DNA of 30,950 bases. Origin: a virus. Position 1 is the first letter of the stretch. Each line of letters opens with the position of its first letter. Shown here piece by piece: positions 30,015-30,950 of the stretch. The DNA is taken from positions 3,634-34,583 of the IMG/VR virus record IMGVR_UViG_3300000553_003188; one strand, written 5' to 3'. The notes under the pieces are model-generated. The model was not told the DNA's origin. It was given only the letters and a program-made list of their open reading frames with translations, and made no database searches. The translations under genes were made by a program, and so were the position numbers.

Positions 30015-30395
30015 TTAAGAATATCGTATGCTTGTTTGCTGTGTGTGCACTACTAGCTGGATGCGGCAGTGGAACAAGTACCATCAATGTTATGGCTAAA
30101 CCAATTGATATTGATATTGCACGCACTGCTGACCCTCGTGCAGTTGAGATGCATACTATAACTTTCAAAGTTATAAACAAAGACAACATAGATAGCTTTA
30201 TACAAACATTGTCAAAAGCTCAAGGAAACTTCGAATCCGGTTTTTATAGCAATTACAACAAAGGATTACGAAAATTTAAGCTTGAATTTAGCCGACCTAC
30301 GCAGATACATTGAAGATCAACGAGCTGTTATTATCTATTACCGTAACCTAACAACACACAACAACAGTGTTACATCTACTAATACAGCAAATTAA
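30011..30395 (+). CDS. Probable outer-membrane lipoprotein spanin (Rz1-like), apparent frameshift
   Basis: Starts with GTG overlapping the i-spanin stop. A lipoprotein signal is clear: MIKNIVCLFAVCALLAGC with LLAGC at the lipobox, Cys18. Frame 1 continues MHTITFKVINKDNIDSFIQ and stops at 30313 after a frame-poor tail. From about 30230 the +1 frame carries PVFIAITTKDYENLSLNLAD, then LRRYIEDQRAVIIYYRN, ending at 30395; the DYENLSLNxAxxRRYI pattern is one I recall from phage lysis lipoproteins and close relatives. The +1 frame is open from about 30190, so the shift lies between 30190 and 30265. Either a sequence error, a mutation or a programmed frameshift. Confidence 0.6.
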
Positions 30396-30611
30396 CAGAG
30401 CATAATTATTCTGCAATCAGCTGTTAGTGACTCAGCTCAAGCGGTATTAACATCTTACGATTCACACACGAGCCGCACGTTTTATTTGATGCAAGACATT
30501 GATTTGTTGATTCAATATCCAAGGTCTCTACCAACACCGGGTCATGCGCGTTGCGCAAATGACCAATGCGGTAAATACCTTGGCATATAATTATTTACTG
30601 GAGAACACAGC

Positions 30612-30950
30612 ATGTCTCAAACTATTAGCAATCTGCCCGATGACGACGAACCTTTACCACGCCGTCGGCCTGCCATTGATGAGGTGCATGCGTCCCATGC
30701 TGCTGCTGGAGAATATCTGGCACCGTTGGGACCTCCGCTAACATCAACATCGTCGACACTAGGTAACGGGTTGCCACTACCCCCTGCAACTGGAATACAA
30801 CAGTCAACAATGGGTAGCAGTGTTCCGGCTGCATCTGGGTCTGTACAAATGCCTCAGCCAATGGCAGGCGTTGGAATTCCACAACCAATGACCGGCATGG
30901 GTGCACCAATGACGCCAATGACCGGCATGGGTGCACCAATGACGCCAATG
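30612..30950 (+). CDS. Met/Pro/Gly-repeat hypothetical protein, partial at right edge
   Basis: Open to the window end with no stop, at least 113 residues. GGAGAA lies at proper spacing before ATG 30612. It begins MSQTISNLPDDDEPLPRRRPAID in outline, continues Ser/Thr/Pro-rich, and from 30888 has two full copies of a 30-nt tandem repeat encoding MTGMGAPMTP, with a third beginning at the edge. Low complexity and lack of a signal peptide fit a disordered structural or scaffold-type protein. No function recognised. Confidence 0.65.
   Translation, partial: MSQTISNLPDDDEPLPRRRPAIDEVHASHAAAGEYLAPLGPPLTSTSSTLGNGLPLPPATGIQQSTMGSSVPAASGSVQMPQPMAGVGIPQPMTGMGAPMTPMTGMGAPMTPM
30888..30950 (+). repeat. 30-nt tandem repeat (MTGMGAPMTP), at least two copies
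   Basis: Two identical 30-nt units at 30888-30917 and 30918-30947 and the first codon of a third. Perfect copies at DNA level suggest recent expansion; the array may continue beyond the window. Confidence 0.85.

Noticed and set aside
30396-30611. Short frame with LLIQYPRSLPTPGHARC before the repeat protein
   Set aside because: The only ATG gives under 30 residues with no ribosome binding site, and the longer frame has no start codon.
1-30950. CRISPR arrays, insertion sequences, integrase or attachment sites
   Set aside because: No regularly spaced repeats, transposase motifs or recombinase genes were seen.

Overview
The window looks like a piece of a marine T4-like myovirus genome. The evidence is a T4-type family B DNA polymerase (gp43), a T4-type ATP-dependent DNA ligase (gp30), a small DsbA-like DNA-binding protein, about ten close matches to the T4 late promoter TATAAATA, tail-fibre and collagen-like proteins, and a probable spanin pair. 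Accessory genes typical of ocean phages are also present: speD, a UV-damage endonuclease, a sulfotransferase, galE, heme oxygenase and a PcyX-like bilin reductase. PcyX is known from phages thought to infect non-cyanobacterial, probably alphaproteobacterial, hosts, so such a host is plausible here; that is inference.

Layout. 1-5542 is one DNA polymerase gene in pieces on the minus strand: Pol-N, then a homing endonuclease on the opposite strand, then Pol-M exon 1, a 253-nt group I intron, Pol-M exon 2 ending in an intein N-half, an EDxHD/Vsr-like homing endonuclease, and Pol-C beginning with the intein C-half and running off the left edge. 5582-10322 holds a sulfotransferase, GalE, DsbA-like protein, an Asp-box beta-propeller, a GDPD-like protein and a HAD protein with a DUF5661-like N-terminus. 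10386-13985 holds speD (plus strand), and on the minus strand a HxGH adenylyltransferase, two tandem pol-beta-type nucleotidyltransferases and a pair of related small proteins. 14109-17412 holds a 380-aa protein, UvdE and a run of small proteins. 17415-20159 is the DNA ligase, also fractured by a split intein with its own endonuclease between the halves.

20160-20890 has no convincing gene but is rich in helices. On the minus strand it folds on paper into many hairpins with UUCG and GNRA loops, a repeated motif and a closing helix, which suggests a large structured RNA of about 580 nt. 20891-27872 (minus) holds a conserved hypothetical protein, a VWA protein, a PcyX/heme-oxygenase/RyR-domain cluster, a complete sedolisin protease and two collagen-like fibre proteins. 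27912-30950 (plus) holds a secreted nonspecific nuclease with a clear terminator, two small proteins, an i-spanin/o-spanin-like pair with an apparent frameshift in the second, and an open-ended Met/Pro/Gly-repeat protein.

The genes combine replication and repair (polymerase, ligase, UvdE, nucleotidyltransferases), host-metabolism reprogramming (SpeD, heme oxygenase and PcyX, GalE, sulfotransferase), host-surface contact (fibres, sedolisin, GDPD) and lysis. The strongest points for follow-up are the polymerase interrupted at three levels, the parallel ligase split intein, the large candidate RNA and the bilin module. All calls come from reading the sequence; no database search or folding program was run.
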